From: Pseudolysobacter antarcticus
GTDB taxonomy: Bacteria > Pseudomonadota > Gammaproteobacteria > Xanthomonadales > Rhodanobacteraceae
Length of the DNA stretch: 64,000 nucleotides
Reading direction: 5' to 3'
Assembly (NCBI RefSeq): GCF_004168365.1
Contig: NZ_CP035704.1
Span: 2,356,001 to 2,420,000, forward strand
The position numbers and the translations under genes were made by a program. Below, one piece after another: positions 21,601-31,106 of the stretch; within the stretch, counting starts at the first letter, position 1; every line of letters begins with the position of its first letter. The notes under the pieces were generated by a model. The model did not search any database. It saw only the letters and a list, made by a program, of their open reading frames with translations, and had not been told where the DNA came from.

Positions 21601-21711
21601 GATGGTGTACTGGAATCAGCGGATGGTGTGCAGCATCTGATTGCAGGAAGATTGATTGATCTGACGAAATTGCTCGGACAACTGGATACGCGATCGCGAG
21701 ATTTTTATTGA
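18628..21711 (+). CDS. dnaE2: Error-prone DNA polymerase DnaE2 (ImuC)
   Basis: 1027 residues, typical for DnaE2 and shorter than the replicative DnaE. N-terminal PHP domain ([39 protein letters not shown]), catalytic acids in [50 protein letters not shown], helix-hairpin region and C-terminal OB fold ([28 protein letters not shown]). It performs the SOS-induced mutagenic synthesis of the cassette. The chosen ATG overlaps the imuB stop by 4 bases; an upstream GTG-like start would sit inside imuB and extend beyond the family N-terminus. Confidence 0.95.
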   Translation: MSPPAYAELHCLSNFTFLRGASSALELAERAKKVGYRALAITDECTLAGIVRAYEATKKLGLPLIVGSEIRFEDGMTVVLLVQNTTGYTALCRLITRGRRNAQKGQYQLSRQDLGDTTGLLALWIPSIDSSAEDGRWLSAIFPDRAWLAVELHRGPDDATRLRMLMTLASAAGLPAVAAGNVHMHVRRRRALQDTLTAIRHRTTVHAGCEHLFKNGERHLRRREALATIYPQELLDASVAIAARCTFLLDHLHYEYPRELVPATYKADAWLRELTETGARWRWPQGIAPHVRKQLEHELVLIAKLKYESYFLTVHDIVRYAREQGILCQGRGSAANSAVCFALGITEVNPAFSNMLFERFISAERNEPPDIDVDFEHERREEVIQYIYRKYGRDRAALAATVICYRSKSAVRDVAKALGMTTDQVDQLSRAFTAWDNLDGMEERLRECGFQAESPAMQRLMSLARDLIGFPRHLSQHVGGFVISEHPLHEIVPVENAAMPDRTIIQWDKDDLDTLGLLKVDVLALGMLTCIRKCFDLLRAHRGLDMTLATIPAEDTATYAMIQKADTVGVFQIESRAQMSMLPRLKPATYYDLVIEVAIVRPGPIQGKMVHPYLRRRQGLETYEPLTGALAGVLDRTLGVPLFQEQAMQLAILGAGFSPGEANDLRRGMAAWKRHGGLEQFHDRLLSGMQKNGYTVAFAEHVFEQMRGFGSYGFPESHSASFALLTYVSCWLKCHEPAAFACALLNSAPMGFYTASQIVQDARKHGIRIYPVDVRFSQWNCTLEPQVQGCASQPIIRLGLREVRGFREDVALRITCAREQSHFLNLTDLCDRAALDRRAQSLLADANALRGLTGNRHRARWAMAGVEPQLALFGELRVEEESVSLPMPTVGENLIADYASTGLTLGPHPMSLLRRQLTAQRCKGSVDLRRLQHGTAVRAAGLVTLRQRPATANGTTFLTLEDEAGMINVVIWQRLAQRQRRVLLESRLLAVDGVLESADGVQHLIAGRLIDLTKLLGQLDTRSRDFY

Positions 21712-21932
21712 CTTCATCGCGGCCAGCAGGGACGTGTCACTCAGTTTCACAGAGGGCTTTTCGCTTGAAGCGCGTCGAAATCTGGGGCTAATCAGAACAC
21801 GTGCTCAGCTCCAACCAAACCAACGCGTGGTAGAGGATCTCGCGCGAAGTGTTGGTTTGAAACCGATCAATATTTTGCATGCCACATGCTGCACTGGGGT
21901 AAACTTTTTCCGATCCCTAGCGAGATGCCTCG

Positions 21933-22778
21933 ATGGTCATTCGTTTAGTCCACACCCTGATCGGGGGCGTCGTGCTCGCGCATTTCGCTGTTGCTGGAGT
22001 AGCCGCAGCCGCCGCCCCTGAATCGTTCTCAATTTCACCATCGCCGGATGTCAGCCACGGCACGGCAAGCTCCTTGTGGCCAGCGGTCGGCGCCGTTATA
22101 ACGCTGTTGCCAGGCGGATCGTTTGAAGAGTGCACGGGCACGTTAATATCACCGCGCTGGGTGCTGACGGCGGCGCATTGCCTCAATGGGGATCAAACGG
22201 TAGCGAATACGACTTTTATTGCGCAGCCCGATTACGGATCCTCGTTGGGTAGCGGGCTTCCGATATCGAGTTTTGTTTTCGATCCGAACTACGATGGACT
22301 GAGCTCCGATGTTGGATTGATACAGTTGACGGATCCATTGCTGATTCAGCCGTTCGTGATCAACGATCTCGCGCCGCCGCCCGTCGGCACGACGTTGTAC
22401 CTTCTCGGGTACGGGGTGACGCAGAACAATCAGAACAACATGCACAAGCAACTCGGCACCATGATGATCAGCGCCGAAACATCGGGAACGATGACTTTTT
22501 CCCCTTCGCCATCGCTTGCTTGCGAAGGGGATTCTGGTGGCCCCGTTTTTGGATATACGTCACCGGCCGGGAATGCTCCCGTGGTTTACTCGACCATCAG
22601 CTACGGCAATACCTCAAACTGCGCAACGGGAGCGTCCGCCACCACGACGCGAACTGACGCTGTACTGAATTTTATCCTGCAGCACGCCACCGATGCCTGC
22701 AAGCTCAGTGGATCACAGGCGCCCTGTGATTTTGTGTTTCGAAATGGATTTGATTTGCGGTTGGGCACGAACCCGTAG
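21933..22778 (+). CDS. Secreted trypsin-like serine protease
   Basis: 281 residues. Signal peptide to about residue 27 (AGVAAAAAPE), then a chymotrypsin-fold protease with the full triad: His in LTAAHC, Asp in SSDVGLIQL and Ser in CEGDSGGPVFG. Disulfide pairs are plausible (ECTGTL/TAAHC and LACEGDSGG/SNCATG). The C-terminus ends CDFVFRNGFDLRLGTNP, a tail similar to that of the NHL-repeat protein at 53005-54192. No propeptide is evident. A degradative or outer-surface role is inferred; the substrate is unknown. Confidence 0.88.
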   Translation: MVIRLVHTLIGGVVLAHFAVAGVAAAAAPESFSISPSPDVSHGTASSLWPAVGAVITLLPGGSFEECTGTLISPRWVLTAAHCLNGDQTVANTTFIAQPDYGSSLGSGLPISSFVFDPNYDGLSSDVGLIQLTDPLLIQPFVINDLAPPPVGTTLYLLGYGVTQNNQNNMHKQLGTMMISAETSGTMTFSPSPSLACEGDSGGPVFGYTSPAGNAPVVYSTISYGNTSNCATGASATTTRTDAVLNFILQHATDACKLSGSQAPCDFVFRNGFDLRLGTNP

Positions 22779-22996
22779 CTATAGCCGGGCTGCTATGCAA
22801 GAGCTCTGTATCGAACTTCTAGGCAATACTTGCTGAGCGAAGTTTGCGAGGTATCAAGCTTTGCCTTTCGCGCAAGCCTGATTCGACACAGCTGGTATTT
22901 GGAGCAGCTCACCGCATATAGGAAGCCGCATTAAGAACTCGCGCCATATTTCGCAGTCTGACCGAGCCCGCCACCAATACATCAAGGACAAATGTC

Positions 22997-24019
22997 ATGA
23001 CGCGATTTCGGCAAAGGGCGCGAGCAATGCTGACCACGGGGTTTGTTGCCTGTGGTGTTGTCGTAGCTCCCGCAATCGCTGTAGCTGCTGGCGCCGATGC
23101 GTTGGCGAATTCGGTGCCGACGGTATTCGCACCTGGCGTGATATCCGGCCCCGCGCATGATTCGGCGCCGGCATTTACGCCGGATGGCAACACGGTCTAT
23201 TTCACACGCAGCAATACGAGCCAATCGGTCATCTCGGTTTCGCACAAGATCGGTGGCAATTGGTCCGCGGCGGAAATTGCGCCGTTCTCGGGGGAGTGGA
23301 ACGACATGGAACCGGCCATGGCGCCGGACGGCAGTTACCTGATCTACATTTCCAATCGACCGGCCGAGGGTATTGACGGAAAACCAGTCGAAGCAACTTA
23401 CAACGGTGCTACACACCCAGGCGGTAATCTTTGGCGCGTGGATAGCAAAGGCTCAGGCTGGGGGCGGCCAGTACGACTTGTCGATACGGTCAACACCGGT
23501 CCTTCGACGTTTGCACCGAGCGTTGCCAGCGACGGTAGTCTTTATTTCATGACCACCGACAAGCAGAGCGGCAAGTTTCGTCTTTACCGTGCGCAGTATC
23601 GCAAGGGGACTTACGAGACTGCGCAGCCACTGTCCTTCAGCGATGGCAGCAATACCGATGTCGACCCTGCGGTGGCGCCCGATGAATCGTTCATCGTGTT
23701 TGCCTCCGGACGCAAACCCAGTCGGGGCATGGATCTGTTCATCGCCTTTCGCGAGGGAACGACATGGGGCGAGCCTATCCATCTCGGCAATGTCGTGAAC
23801 AGTCCCGGCTCCGACGCCGAGCCGCGCTTGAGCCCAGATCAGCGTACGCTGTACTTCAGCAGCGAACGCGTATCACCAGTAAACTTTCCACGCACGCGGG
23901 AGCAGGCGCAGAAGGATACCCAGCGCCTGCAGAGTTGGGACAACGGCAATTACAATATCTGGAGAATATCGCTGGCGGAGTGGCTGGATAGCCGCCGCGA
24001 TCCACATCTTCAGCACTGA
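22997..24019 (+). CDS. PD40/WD40-like beta-propeller protein, exported
   Basis: 340 residues with AAGGAC before the ATG and a signal peptide ending near AVAAGADA. At least four PD40-type repeats are visible: SAPAFTPDGNTVYFTRS, MEPAMAPDGSYLIYISNR, FAPSVASDGSLYFMTTD, VDPAVAPDESFIVFASGR and AEPRLSPDQRTLYFSSER. These build a TolB-like propeller. Such periplasmic or secreted proteins often bind other proteins or carbohydrates, but nothing fixes the ligand here. Separate transcription from the protease upstream is likely (218-base gap without a clear signal). Confidence 0.82.
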   Translation: MTRFRQRARAMLTTGFVACGVVVAPAIAVAAGADALANSVPTVFAPGVISGPAHDSAPAFTPDGNTVYFTRSNTSQSVISVSHKIGGNWSAAEIAPFSGEWNDMEPAMAPDGSYLIYISNRPAEGIDGKPVEATYNGATHPGGNLWRVDSKGSGWGRPVRLVDTVNTGPSTFAPSVASDGSLYFMTTDKQSGKFRLYRAQYRKGTYETAQPLSFSDGSNTDVDPAVAPDESFIVFASGRKPSRGMDLFIAFREGTTWGEPIHLGNVVNSPGSDAEPRLSPDQRTLYFSSERVSPVNFPRTREQAQKDTQRLQSWDNGNYNIWRISLAEWLDSRRDPHLQH

Positions 24020-24177
24020 TCCACCAGGCCGCGCGCGCGCCGGTGCAGCCTTGATCAAAATTTTCGTCGGTGGCACACGTGATCAGGCCAGGGCAGTTCG
24101 TGCTACCTGATTGGTGACGCTGCGGCGACGTATGGGAGCGCTTTGCGCAGAGTCAGCGACGCGTCCTGTCAGCCGCA

Positions 24178-24810
24178 TCAAACCAATTCTGCGCGGGGCA
24201 GCAGCCCTTGGGTTTGAATGAACTCGATGATCTCGGGCAATCCTTGTCCGGTTTTCAGGTTGCTGAAAACGAATGGCCGCACACCGCGCATCTTGCGCGT
24301 GTCGTGATCCATCACTTCGAGCGATGCACCGACCATCGGTGCGAGATCGATCTTGTTGATCACCAGTAAATCCGACTTGGTAATGCCCGGGCCACCCTTG
24401 CGCGGAATCTTGTCGCCGGCAGCGACGTCGATCACGTACAGCGTCAGGTCGGACAGTTCCGGGCTGAATGTGGCGGCCAGATTGTCACCGCCACTTTCGA
24501 TGAAAATCACATCCAGATCGCTGAAGCGGCGCTGCAGCCGCGCCACCGCTTCGAGGTTGATTGAGGCATCCTCGCGAATCGCGGTGTGCGGACAACCGCC
24601 CGTCTCGACACCGATGATGCGATCCGGCGACAGCGCGCCATGACGCACCAGAAACTGCGCGTCTTCGGCGGTGTAGATATCGTTGGTGACGACGGCGATA
24701 TGGTAGTGATCGCGCAATGCCTGACACAGCGCCAGTGTCAGTGCAGTTTTGCCGGAGCCGACCGGGCCACCTATACCGACACGTAGCGGATTGTTCACGA
24801 GATTTGTCAT
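24178..24810 (-). CDS. ureG: Urease accessory GTPase UreG
   Basis: 210 residues from the ATG at 24810. P-loop [13 protein letters not shown] near the N-terminus, [12 protein letters not shown], the nickel-binding CPH of [16 protein letters not shown], then [18 protein letters not shown] and the base motif NKIDLAP. UreG is the SIMIBI GTPase that, with UreF and UreD, delivers nickel to apo-urease in the cytoplasm. It is the last gene of the urease operon, 16 bases after ureF. The frame is open further upstream but that region lies inside ureF. Confidence 0.95.
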   Translation of the reverse strand: MTNLVNNPLRVGIGGPVGSGKTALTLALCQALRDHYHIAVVTNDIYTAEDAQFLVRHGALSPDRIIGVETGGCPHTAIREDASINLEAVARLQRRFSDLDVIFIESGGDNLAATFSPELSDLTLYVIDVAAGDKIPRKGGPGITKSDLLVINKIDLAPMVGASLEVMDHDTRKMRGVRPFVFSNLKTGQGLPEIIEFIQTQGLLPRAELV

Positions 24811-24826
24811 GGTAGCGTTGTCATGG

Positions 24827-25525
24827 TCAGGACCGGAAAAGGCGGGAATACTGGGTTTCATGCGCGATGCTGGCAAGCCCATGGCCGGGAGCAAAGTTGC
24901 TCCAGTGTGTATCGTCCAGATCGAGCGCGCGTTCGACTAGCGCCGGGATGCGCGCGCCGATCGCGAACAACAGACGTTGACCGCAGGCCTGACCCAGCGG
25001 CACGGTCTTGAGCGCCGCCATGGTCTGATTCTCCAGCCATGCCCACAGATAGACGTTGAGGCTTATTGCCACCGGAATCGACCAGTGCTGCGCGACCGCC
25101 GCCCAGACCAGCGGAAAGCCGATGTCGCCGAGTTGATCGAGGTCCGCGAGCAGGCGGGTATCGATATCGCCCATTTCATGCAGCAGGCGCCGCAAGGAAT
25201 AACCCATCTGGATAGTTTCGGCGCGCAATTCCGCGCTCTCGCGGCTCGCCAGCCAATCGTCGTTGAGCGCACTCACGTGTGCCAAGTCGGTGTCGCTCCA
25301 GGCGCTGTGCGCGCGCGCCAGCAACGGGGCTTCATAGCGGCTCAGGCTTAGATCGAGTACATCGCCGATCCAGCGCAAGGCAGATGTTTCATCGGTCACG
25401 AGCGCGCTCGCCACCGCGTATTCGAGTCCCTGCGAATAACTGTAGCCGCCGACCGGCAGTGCGGGGCTGGCCAACTGCAACAGCCGTGGCAGCGCAGCAC
25501 CGGGGATTGAAAATACGGCGCTCAC
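24827..25525 (-). CDS. ureF: Urease accessory protein UreF
   Basis: 232 residues. The all-helical UreF family is recognised by [24 protein letters not shown] near the N-terminus and [13 protein letters not shown], with [16 protein letters not shown] toward the end. UreF bridges UreD-urease and UreG and controls GTPase-coupled nickel transfer. The start is a GTG overlapping the ureE stop (GTGA), which suggests coupled translation. Confidence 0.93.
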   Translation of the reverse strand: MSAVFSIPGAALPRLLQLASPALPVGGYSYSQGLEYAVASALVTDETSALRWIGDVLDLSLSRYEAPLLARAHSAWSDTDLAHVSALNDDWLASRESAELRAETIQMGYSLRRLLHEMGDIDTRLLADLDQLGDIGFPLVWAAVAQHWSIPVAISLNVYLWAWLENQTMAALKTVPLGQACGQRLLFAIGARIPALVERALDLDDTHWSNFAPGHGLASIAHETQYSRLFRS

Positions 25526-26040
25526 GACGACGGGAATTCATGGATTTTTGGCAGCGATCGATGTGCGCCGTGGCCCGGATCGAACAAGCGCACGTTGCTG
25601 TGGTTTTGTTCGTGCGCGTGCGCGCCATAGGCGCCGGCTTCCGGTTCAAACGCCGCGTTGATTGCACGCGTTGCGCAACCGAGTCCCTGCACCATTTGCG
25701 CCAGCACGTGATCGGCGACAAAACGCAGCCAGTCATCGCCGACTTCGACCGCAACATGCCGGTTGCCGAGGTGATACGCCACACGTCCGAGTTGCAGCGG
25801 CGTTGTGCAGCGCGCTTCGATCAGCGCTTCGGACGCGGCGATCACGGCAATCACGCGACCATCATCGCCAGCCAAAAAATCGCCGCCGCGCAAGATCGTG
25901 CCGGATGCAAGCATCAAGGCGATTTCTTCACCGGATTGCAGTTTGCTGCGCATGCGCCGTTTGCAGCGACTTTCGTAAGGCAGCACCAGTTGTTCGGTAG
26001 CGCTGCTGGCTGAGTCGGTTTTTTCATGCACTGTGAGCAT
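25522..26040 (-). CDS. ureE: Urease accessory nickel chaperone UreE
   Basis: 172 residues. The N-terminal domain has ESRCKRRMRSKLQSGEEIALML and the C-terminal ferredoxin-like domain has YHLGNRHVAVEVGDDWLRFVADHVLAQMVQGLG, with the metal-site His of GNRH. The C-terminal tail is only modestly His-rich (AHAHEQNHSN, GHGAHR), less than in strongly nickel-storing UreE proteins. It lies 38 bases after ureC and overlaps ureF. Confidence 0.92.
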   Translation of the reverse strand: MLTVHEKTDSASSATEQLVLPYESRCKRRMRSKLQSGEEIALMLASGTILRGGDFLAGDDGRVIAVIAASEALIEARCTTPLQLGRVAYHLGNRHVAVEVGDDWLRFVADHVLAQMVQGLGCATRAINAAFEPEAGAYGAHAHEQNHSNVRLFDPGHGAHRSLPKIHEFPSS

Positions 26041-26078
26041 GCGCTACCTCGAATTTGAAAAATTGAAACCCAGAAATG

Positions 26079-27782
26079 TCAGAACAGAAAATAACGCTGC
26101 GCCATCGGCAATACGACCGCCGGCTCACATACCAGCAACTCGCCATCGGCGCGCACTGCATACGTTTCCGGATCGACTTCGATTTTCGGCAAGAGATCGT
26201 TATGCCGCATATCGTGTTTGCTGATATTGCGCGTATTGCGCACGGCTTCGAGCGGCTTGCGCAGACCGAGTGCAGCGAGCGCGGGATTGGCCAGCGCTGC
26301 CTGCGATACGAACGTCAGCGAAGTCGCCAGCGCACCACCGAACGCACCGAACATCGGTCGATAATGCACCGGCTGTGGTGTCGGAATCGAAGCATTTGGA
26401 TCACCCATCGCTGCCGCCGCAATCATGCCGCCTTTCAGGATCAGTGACGGTTTGACGCCGAAAAACGCCGGCTTCCACAACACCATATCGGCGAGTTTGC
26501 CGACTTCGATCGAACCAACGACATGGCTGATGCCGTGCGTGATTGCCGGATTGATGGTGTATTTGGCGATGTAGCGTTTGATTCGGAAATTGTCGTTGCG
26601 TGCACTATCCTGCGCGAGCGCGCCGCGTTGCATTTTCATCTTGTGCGCAGTCTGCCAGCAACGAATGATCGTTTCGCCGACGCGTCCCATTGCCTGCGAA
26701 TCCGAGGAGATCATCGAGAACGCGCCGAGATCGTGCAGGATATCTTCGGCTGCAATCGTTTCGCGCCGGATACGCGATTCGGCAAACGCGATGTCCTCGG
26801 CAATCGACGCATCCAGATGATGGCAAACCATCAGCATGTCGAGGTGTTCATCGATCGTGTTGATGGTGTATGGCCGCGTCGGATTAGTCGATGACGGCAA
26901 TACATTTGCCTCGCCGCAAGCGCGGATAATATCCGGCGCATGACCGCCGCCAGCACCTTCGGTGTGATAGGTGTGAATGGTGCGGCCCTTGAAGGCGGCG
27001 AGGGTGGTTTCGACAAATCCGGATTCGTTGAGCGTATCGGTATGGATCGCCACCTGGGTATCGGTTTCATCCGCCACGTTGAGGCAATTGTCGATTGCCG
27101 CGGGTGTGGTGCCCCAGTCTTCGTGAAGCTTGAGGCCGATCGCGCCGGCGTCGATCTGCTCGCGCAAAGGCAACGGCAAACTGGCGTTGCCTTTGCCGAG
27201 AAATCCGAGATTCATCGGGAACGCATCGGCCGCCTGCAGCATTTTGTGGATGTGCCACGGCCCGGGCGTGCAGGTAGTGGCGAACGTGCCCGTTGCCGGG
27301 CCGGTACCGCCGCCGATCATGGTGGTGATGCCCGACATCAGTGCTTCGTCAATCTGCTGTGGACAGATGAAATGAATGTGCGTATCGATGCCACCGGCAG
27401 TGATCAACAAACCCTCGCCGGCGATGATTTCGGTGCCGGCGCCGATGGCAATTGTCACTCCCGGCTGGATATCCGGATTGCCGGCCTTGCCGATGCCGGC
27501 GATGCGCCCGTGCTTGATGCCGATGTCAGCCTTGACGATGCCACTGGCATCAACAATCAGCGCGTTGGTGATGACTGTGTCGGCCACTTCGGCGGCGCAA
27601 CGCTGGCTCTGGCCCATGCCGTCGCGGATCACTTTGCCGCCACCGAATTTGACTTCCTCGCCGTAGATCGTGAAATCCTTTTCGACCTCGATGAACAGTT
27701 CGGTATCGGCCAGACGCACACGATCACCAACAGTCGGGCCGAACATTTCCGCATAGGCGCGGCGCGAAATTTTCAGGCTCAT
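26079..27782 (-). CDS. ureC: Urease alpha subunit (catalytic)
   Basis: 567 residues, the standard length. It hydrolyses urea to ammonia and carbamate at a dinickel site. Visible active-site parts: [14 protein letters not shown] (nickel His pair), the carbamylated Lys in [39 protein letters not shown], and the mobile flap Cys/His in [22 protein letters not shown]. The start overlaps the ureB stop (ATGA). It is the central gene of a complete ureDABCEFG operon on the minus strand. Confidence 0.97.
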   Translation of the reverse strand: MSLKISRRAYAEMFGPTVGDRVRLADTELFIEVEKDFTIYGEEVKFGGGKVIRDGMGQSQRCAAEVADTVITNALIVDASGIVKADIGIKHGRIAGIGKAGNPDIQPGVTIAIGAGTEIIAGEGLLITAGGIDTHIHFICPQQIDEALMSGITTMIGGGTGPATGTFATTCTPGPWHIHKMLQAADAFPMNLGFLGKGNASLPLPLREQIDAGAIGLKLHEDWGTTPAAIDNCLNVADETDTQVAIHTDTLNESGFVETTLAAFKGRTIHTYHTEGAGGGHAPDIIRACGEANVLPSSTNPTRPYTINTIDEHLDMLMVCHHLDASIAEDIAFAESRIRRETIAAEDILHDLGAFSMISSDSQAMGRVGETIIRCWQTAHKMKMQRGALAQDSARNDNFRIKRYIAKYTINPAITHGISHVVGSIEVGKLADMVLWKPAFFGVKPSLILKGGMIAAAAMGDPNASIPTPQPVHYRPMFGAFGGALATSLTFVSQAALANPALAALGLRKPLEAVRNTRNISKHDMRHNDLLPKIEVDPETYAVRADGELLVCEPAVVLPMAQRYFLF

Positions 27783-28099
27783 GTCGGGACATCCTCGAGC
27801 GCGCCCATGATGCGTCCGGCAAATCCGTAGACGCGCCGATCACCGGCGAGCGCGACCAGACGCACCGTGCGGCGCATGCCCGGCTCGAAGCGCACCGCAG
27901 TTCCAGCGGCGATGTCGAGGCGAAATCCGTAGGCAACACGACGCGTGAATTCGAGTGCGTCGTTGACCTCGTAGAAATGATAATGCGAGCCGACCTGAAT
28001 CGGCCGATCGCCGCTATTCGCGACCACGATCTCGACCACATCGCGACCGCCGTTGAGTTCAATCTCGCCGGTATTGACCAGAATCTCGCCGGGGATCAT
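27779..28099 (-). CDS. ureB: Urease beta subunit
   Basis: 106 residues from the ATG of [16 protein letters not shown], the conserved N-terminus of bacterial UreB, with a CCGGAG ribosome site in front. An ATG 15 codons upstream (28144) gives a longer form; I prefer the conserved start. Other signatures: [17 protein letters not shown] and GTAVRFEPG. It is a structural subunit packing with UreA and UreC. Confidence 0.93.
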   Translation of the reverse strand: MIPGEILVNTGEIELNGGRDVVEIVVANSGDRPIQVGSHYHFYEVNDALEFTRRVAYGFRLDIAAGTAVRFEPGMRRTVRLVALAGDRRVYGFAGRIMGALEDVPT

Positions 28100-28171
28100 C
28101 GCGGCATGCTCCGGTTTCGTTTGGCGGAATGAATACTCCCGCATTCGGCGTTGCGCATGCGCATCTCCGGC

Positions 28172-28474
28172 TTATTGAATCGGCTGATGTACGGTGACCA
28201 GTTTGGTGCCATCGGGAAAGGTCGCCTCGACCTGAATCTCCGGCACCATCTCGGCCACACCTTCCATCACATCGACGCGTGTCAGCAGGCTTGCGCCGAA
28301 GCTCATCAACTCGGCGACCGTGCGGCCATCGCGCGCGCCTTCCATCAGGGCTGCGCTGATGAACGCCACCGCCTCGGGATAGTTGAGTTTCAAGCCGCGC
28401 GCCTTGCGCCGTTCGGCGACCAGCCCGGCGGTGAAGATCAGCAGTTTGTCTTTTTCGCGCGGAGTCAGTTCCAT
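28172..28474 (-). CDS. ureA: Urease gamma subunit
   Basis: 100 residues. [40 protein letters not shown] and [14 protein letters not shown] are diagnostic for UreA. It is separate from ureB, as in most proteobacteria. The 66-base gap to ureD upstream shows no terminator. Confidence 0.95.
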   Translation of the reverse strand: MELTPREKDKLLIFTAGLVAERRKARGLKLNYPEAVAFISAALMEGARDGRTVAELMSFGASLLTRVDVMEGVAEMVPEIQVEATFPDGTKLVTVHQPIQ

Positions 28475-28540
28475 TGCAGCTGGCGCCGTATCAAGGGCAG
28501 GGATCGCCCGGCATTTCGATTGTCAACGATTTTGCGCAGC

Positions 28541-29443
28541 TTAGGTACTCCAGATTCTCGGCGCCTGCGCAGGTCGCCCGAACACTGCCGGACGCAGCAC
28601 CGACCATAGCCCGATCATCCAGCCGCGCGCGGCTTCATTGGAGTCGCCAAGATAACGTGCAACGGCGAGTTGCGGCAGGAGCGTGATGCCGTGTTTTGCG
28701 CCATCCGCAGGCACGATCTCGCGCAGCCGGTCGAGTACCGATCGATCCAGATCAGTGCCGGCCAGGATCAGTGTGGCACTCACCGAACAACCGGCCAGCC
28801 CGACCGGCGATGTCAGAAACGCTGAGGCGCCATCGACCCGGCCACGCTCTCGCCATAGTGATTTTCCGGATTGGCTGATGCGGCTGGTCAGGCTCAGTCG
28901 TCCGCCATCGAAAATTTCGCCACTCGCGCGACGACCGAAACACAATACTTCCCAGCCCAGGAATAGCGCGCCAGGTGCCAGATCGATGGTGCAGTCGAGT
29001 CGTGCACGTGTGCCACGAAAAAGAATGGTCTCCTGCGGTAGCCACTCAAGCATCGCGCCGGGTGCTAGTGTGAAGTGAAGCTGCTGTGCCGCTTCGGCGT
29101 CGTCCGAGCGATACCATTTGCTTGCGCCTGGCGTGGTCAACAAAGAGTGGCTGCCCGGCCCGAGATCGACACCAAGATATAGCTGGTCGCCCGCGGCGAT
29201 TCCGCCTGGTGGATGCAGGATGATGCTGTGGCAAATCGCATCGCCTTCGGGATACAGCGCCTTCTGCACGCACAGCGGCCCGCGCCGTCGTTGCGCTGCC
29301 AGCAGCGTGCGTTCGCCGACCCGGCGGTATTCCAGATCAAGTTCGGCGTGCCAGTTTGATGCGAGCGGTATGGTCTTGTTCACGCATGGAAGTATGCCCG
29401 CAATGCATGGGCCCGCGCGCTGCAATCTTGCTTGCGGAGTCAT
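28541..29443 (-). CDS. ureD: Urease accessory protein UreD (UreH)
   Basis: 300 residues. UreD signatures: AELDLEYRRVGERTLLAAQRRRGPLCVQKALYPEG, HPPGGIAAGDQLYLGVDLGPGSHSLLTTPGASKWYRS and the WLPQETILFRGTRARLD segment. UreD docks on apo-urease and recruits UreF and UreG for nickel insertion. It is the first gene of the operon. The start is uncertain: the ATG used has no clear ribosome site, and a GTG at 29383 (VNKTIPLAS) is possible. Confidence 0.9.
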   Translation of the reverse strand: MTPQARLQRAGPCIAGILPCVNKTIPLASNWHAELDLEYRRVGERTLLAAQRRRGPLCVQKALYPEGDAICHSIILHPPGGIAAGDQLYLGVDLGPGSHSLLTTPGASKWYRSDDAEAAQQLHFTLAPGAMLEWLPQETILFRGTRARLDCTIDLAPGALFLGWEVLCFGRRASGEIFDGGRLSLTSRISQSGKSLWRERGRVDGASAFLTSPVGLAGCSVSATLILAGTDLDRSVLDRLREIVPADGAKHGITLLPQLAVARYLGDSNEAARGWMIGLWSVLRPAVFGRPAQAPRIWST

Positions 29444-29850
29444 GGATTGTCGGTGCGGAATTTCGTTGACTCACAACTTAGATATCGTGCCCGATCAAGT
29501 AGGTGGAATAATCCGCTTCGCCGGGTAGAAATTGGCAAGCGTGGCGCTTGGGCCAAGCCCCAGATATTCTGATCCATATGTCGCGCTGGAGATGTACAGT
29601 GCGTTGGCGTTGGCGTTGGCGTTGGCGTTGGCGATCGGCTTGCGGAAGACAATAGCATTGCAAAGTGTGCGGCACGCACGCAACACCCTAGAATGCGCCA
29701 CTGACGACGCATATGTATATTATGTCAAATTACACAACGACATAAGCGAAAGTCTTATTTAACTGTCGTTAACCAGTTAAACATGTCATGTGACCGCTTA
29801 ATCATGTCATGCCGCCTTAACGTGTCACCTTTTTCATTTTGAAGATGCCT
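29444..29850. other. Urease operon upstream region, no clear gene
   Basis: 407 bp. It should contain the ureD promoter (minus strand). It also holds the hexamer tandem repeat at 29601-29630 and, from 29700 to 29830, an AT-richer stretch with ATGTCAT/TGTCAT repeats (29790-29830). Short frames here encode low-complexity repeats and are not credible genes. Confidence 0.4.
29601..29630. repeat. Hexamer tandem repeat (GCGTTG)x5
   Basis: Five exact copies of GCGTTG followed by a degenerate GCGATC. Both strands are open across it, reading Ala-Leu or Asn-Ala dipeptides, but no real gene is evident. The copy number may vary between strains. Confidence 0.85.
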
Positions 29851-30042
29851 TCAGCGTTTCGCTTTCGCGCCGCCACGATTTGGCTCGTTCTTTTTTGAGA
29901 GTGCCTTCAGGCGTTTTTCAAGCTCACGCACTTTCCCTTTGAGTTGGCGTTGCTCGGCAACATGGGCGCTCGTGATCTTCAGGACATCCTGGCGAGAACG
30001 ACCAAGCTGGCTGCGGGCCGCCTTTGCGTCCTTGGTAGCCAA
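29851..30042 (-). CDS. Coiled-coil ORF, probably missing its 5' end
   Basis: 63 codons from a TTG; the frame stays open without ATG/GTG up to a stop at 30136-30138. The translation is a strongly helical, Lys/Arg/Glu-rich coiled coil over the whole open frame (RAVIAEQRWLREVDRAREEAKLATKDAKAARSQ.., VAEQRQLKGKVRELEKRLKAL) and ends in a Lys-rich tail. The lack of an initiator while coding character continues upstream suggests the tail of a larger coiled-coil protein that lost its head. No family is recognisable. Confidence 0.35.
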   Translation of the reverse strand: MATKDAKAARSQLGRSRQDVLKITSAHVAEQRQLKGKVRELEKRLKALSKKNEPNRGGAKAKR

Positions 30043-30368
30043 CTTCGCTTCTTCGCGAGCTCGGTCAACTTCACGTAGCCAACGCTGCTCGGCGATGACG
30101 GCGCGATCGAGATGGTGTTCCCTTGATTCTGCTGCCTATGGTAGCGCTTGCCGAATCTTTGTAACATATTGATTCGCATATATAAAATATTATATAAATA
30201 TATTAATAGCATATATATCAATAAGTTACTGTTACCCTAAATGCGGAGTCTCTAGCGGCTGATTTCGCGAAAATCCGGTTGATTTTGCTGCCTATAGTTG
30301 CGTTGGCAGCTGCATCGCCATGTGATGAATATCAATCCTTTGGCGCAAATCAATAGCCCGAACCAAAA
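30043..30368. other. AT-rich intergenic tract with a 24-bp imperfect direct repeat
   Basis: 326 bp. The stretch 30165-30235 is almost entirely A/T (runs such as ATATATAAAATATTATATAA), very unlike the GC-rich surroundings. It is flanked by TTGATTCTGCTGCCTATGGT.. at 30123-30146 and TTGATTTTGCTGCCTATAGT.. at 30279-30302, which match at 21 of 24 positions in direct orientation. This could be a promoter for the nuclease-like ORF, a silencer-bound horizontally acquired patch, or an excision scar. Confidence 0.55.
30123..30302. repeat. Pair of 24-bp direct repeats flanking the AT-rich tract
   Basis: Copies at 30123-30146 and 30279-30302 share the TGCTGCCTAT core and differ at three positions. They are 132 bp apart and bracket the AT-rich block; the downstream copy ends 66 bp before the nuclease-like ORF. 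Confidence 0.6.
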
Positions 30369-30977
30369 ATGACGAGAGTTGTGCGCGCTTACGTCCGCCA
30401 GCGCGTCGCCACGGAACTCAAACTACTCGGGTATTGGGGCACGGAAGGCGTCGAGAACGATGTCAATTTCGAGTCGGGTCACATTGATCGCGAAGGGCGC
30501 ACCGATATTGCCTATTTATGGAACAACGATACGTTTGGCATGGAGCTCGTGTTTGAATTCAAGAAACTGACCACGCGGTCCGATAGCCGATCTCGTTACA
30601 TCCATCACGGTGTACAGAATTTCGTATCCGGTATCTACAGTGAGCGGCAGCCCTTCGCGGTGATGGTCGGCATTCTGCTCGCCAGTCGCGAGGAGGCAGG
30701 CCAAGGACTATGCCTGGCTTTGGCGCACCGACCCACTGCCGCTGCCATTCATGCTTGCGCAAATACCGACCACCGCTTTGTTATGGCGCCGTCAACGCTG
30801 TTTCCGAAGTACGCAACGTTCGACACCGAGCATTTACGCTCGGCGTCGAATGCACCCTTCCACGGCACCATTCGCATCGCCCATTTATTCTTAGAGTTTC
30901 CCTATGCCAAATTCACATACAAGCGCAAACAACGGGCGGCCCTGATCGAAAGCCTTGAAAACGATGACGACGTCTGA
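30369..30977 (+). CDS. Hypothetical protein with PD-(D/E)XK-like nuclease residues
   Basis: 202 residues, no recognised family. An N-terminal helix (VVRAYVRQRVATELKLLGYWG) is followed by ENDVNFESGHIDREGRTDIAYLW and MELVFEFKKL. The spacing of D46 and E63-F-K65 on two beta-strand-like segments is that of the PD-(D/E)XK restriction-endonuclease fold. The rest (YIHHGVQNFVSGIYSERQPFAVMVGILL) could complete the sheet. No methyltransferase or helicase partner is adjacent. It stands alone beside an AT-rich tract, between the urease operon and a Crp/Fnr gene, which suggests acquisition. Nuclease activity is inference only. Confidence 0.6.
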   Translation: MTRVVRAYVRQRVATELKLLGYWGTEGVENDVNFESGHIDREGRTDIAYLWNNDTFGMELVFEFKKLTTRSDSRSRYIHHGVQNFVSGIYSERQPFAVMVGILLASREEAGQGLCLALAHRPTAAAIHACANTDHRFVMAPSTLFPKYATFDTEHLRSASNAPFHGTIRIAHLFLEFPYAKFTYKRKQRAALIESLENDDDV

Positions 30978-31106
30978 TGCCAAGCGCTCGGCGCTCCGTC
31001 ACCCGTCTGATTCTTGAGAAAACCGCGGTGATCATCAGCGGCAAAGTGAGTGTGGAACCCAGCTTGCTGATACCGACATTCCGGCGCACTGATCATCGAC
31101 TCCAGC

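Noticed and set aside
25279-26013. 244-codon plus-strand frame over ureE/ureF
   Set aside because: UreE and UreF are unambiguous on the other strand and overlap by GTGA; the plus frame has no recognisable domain.
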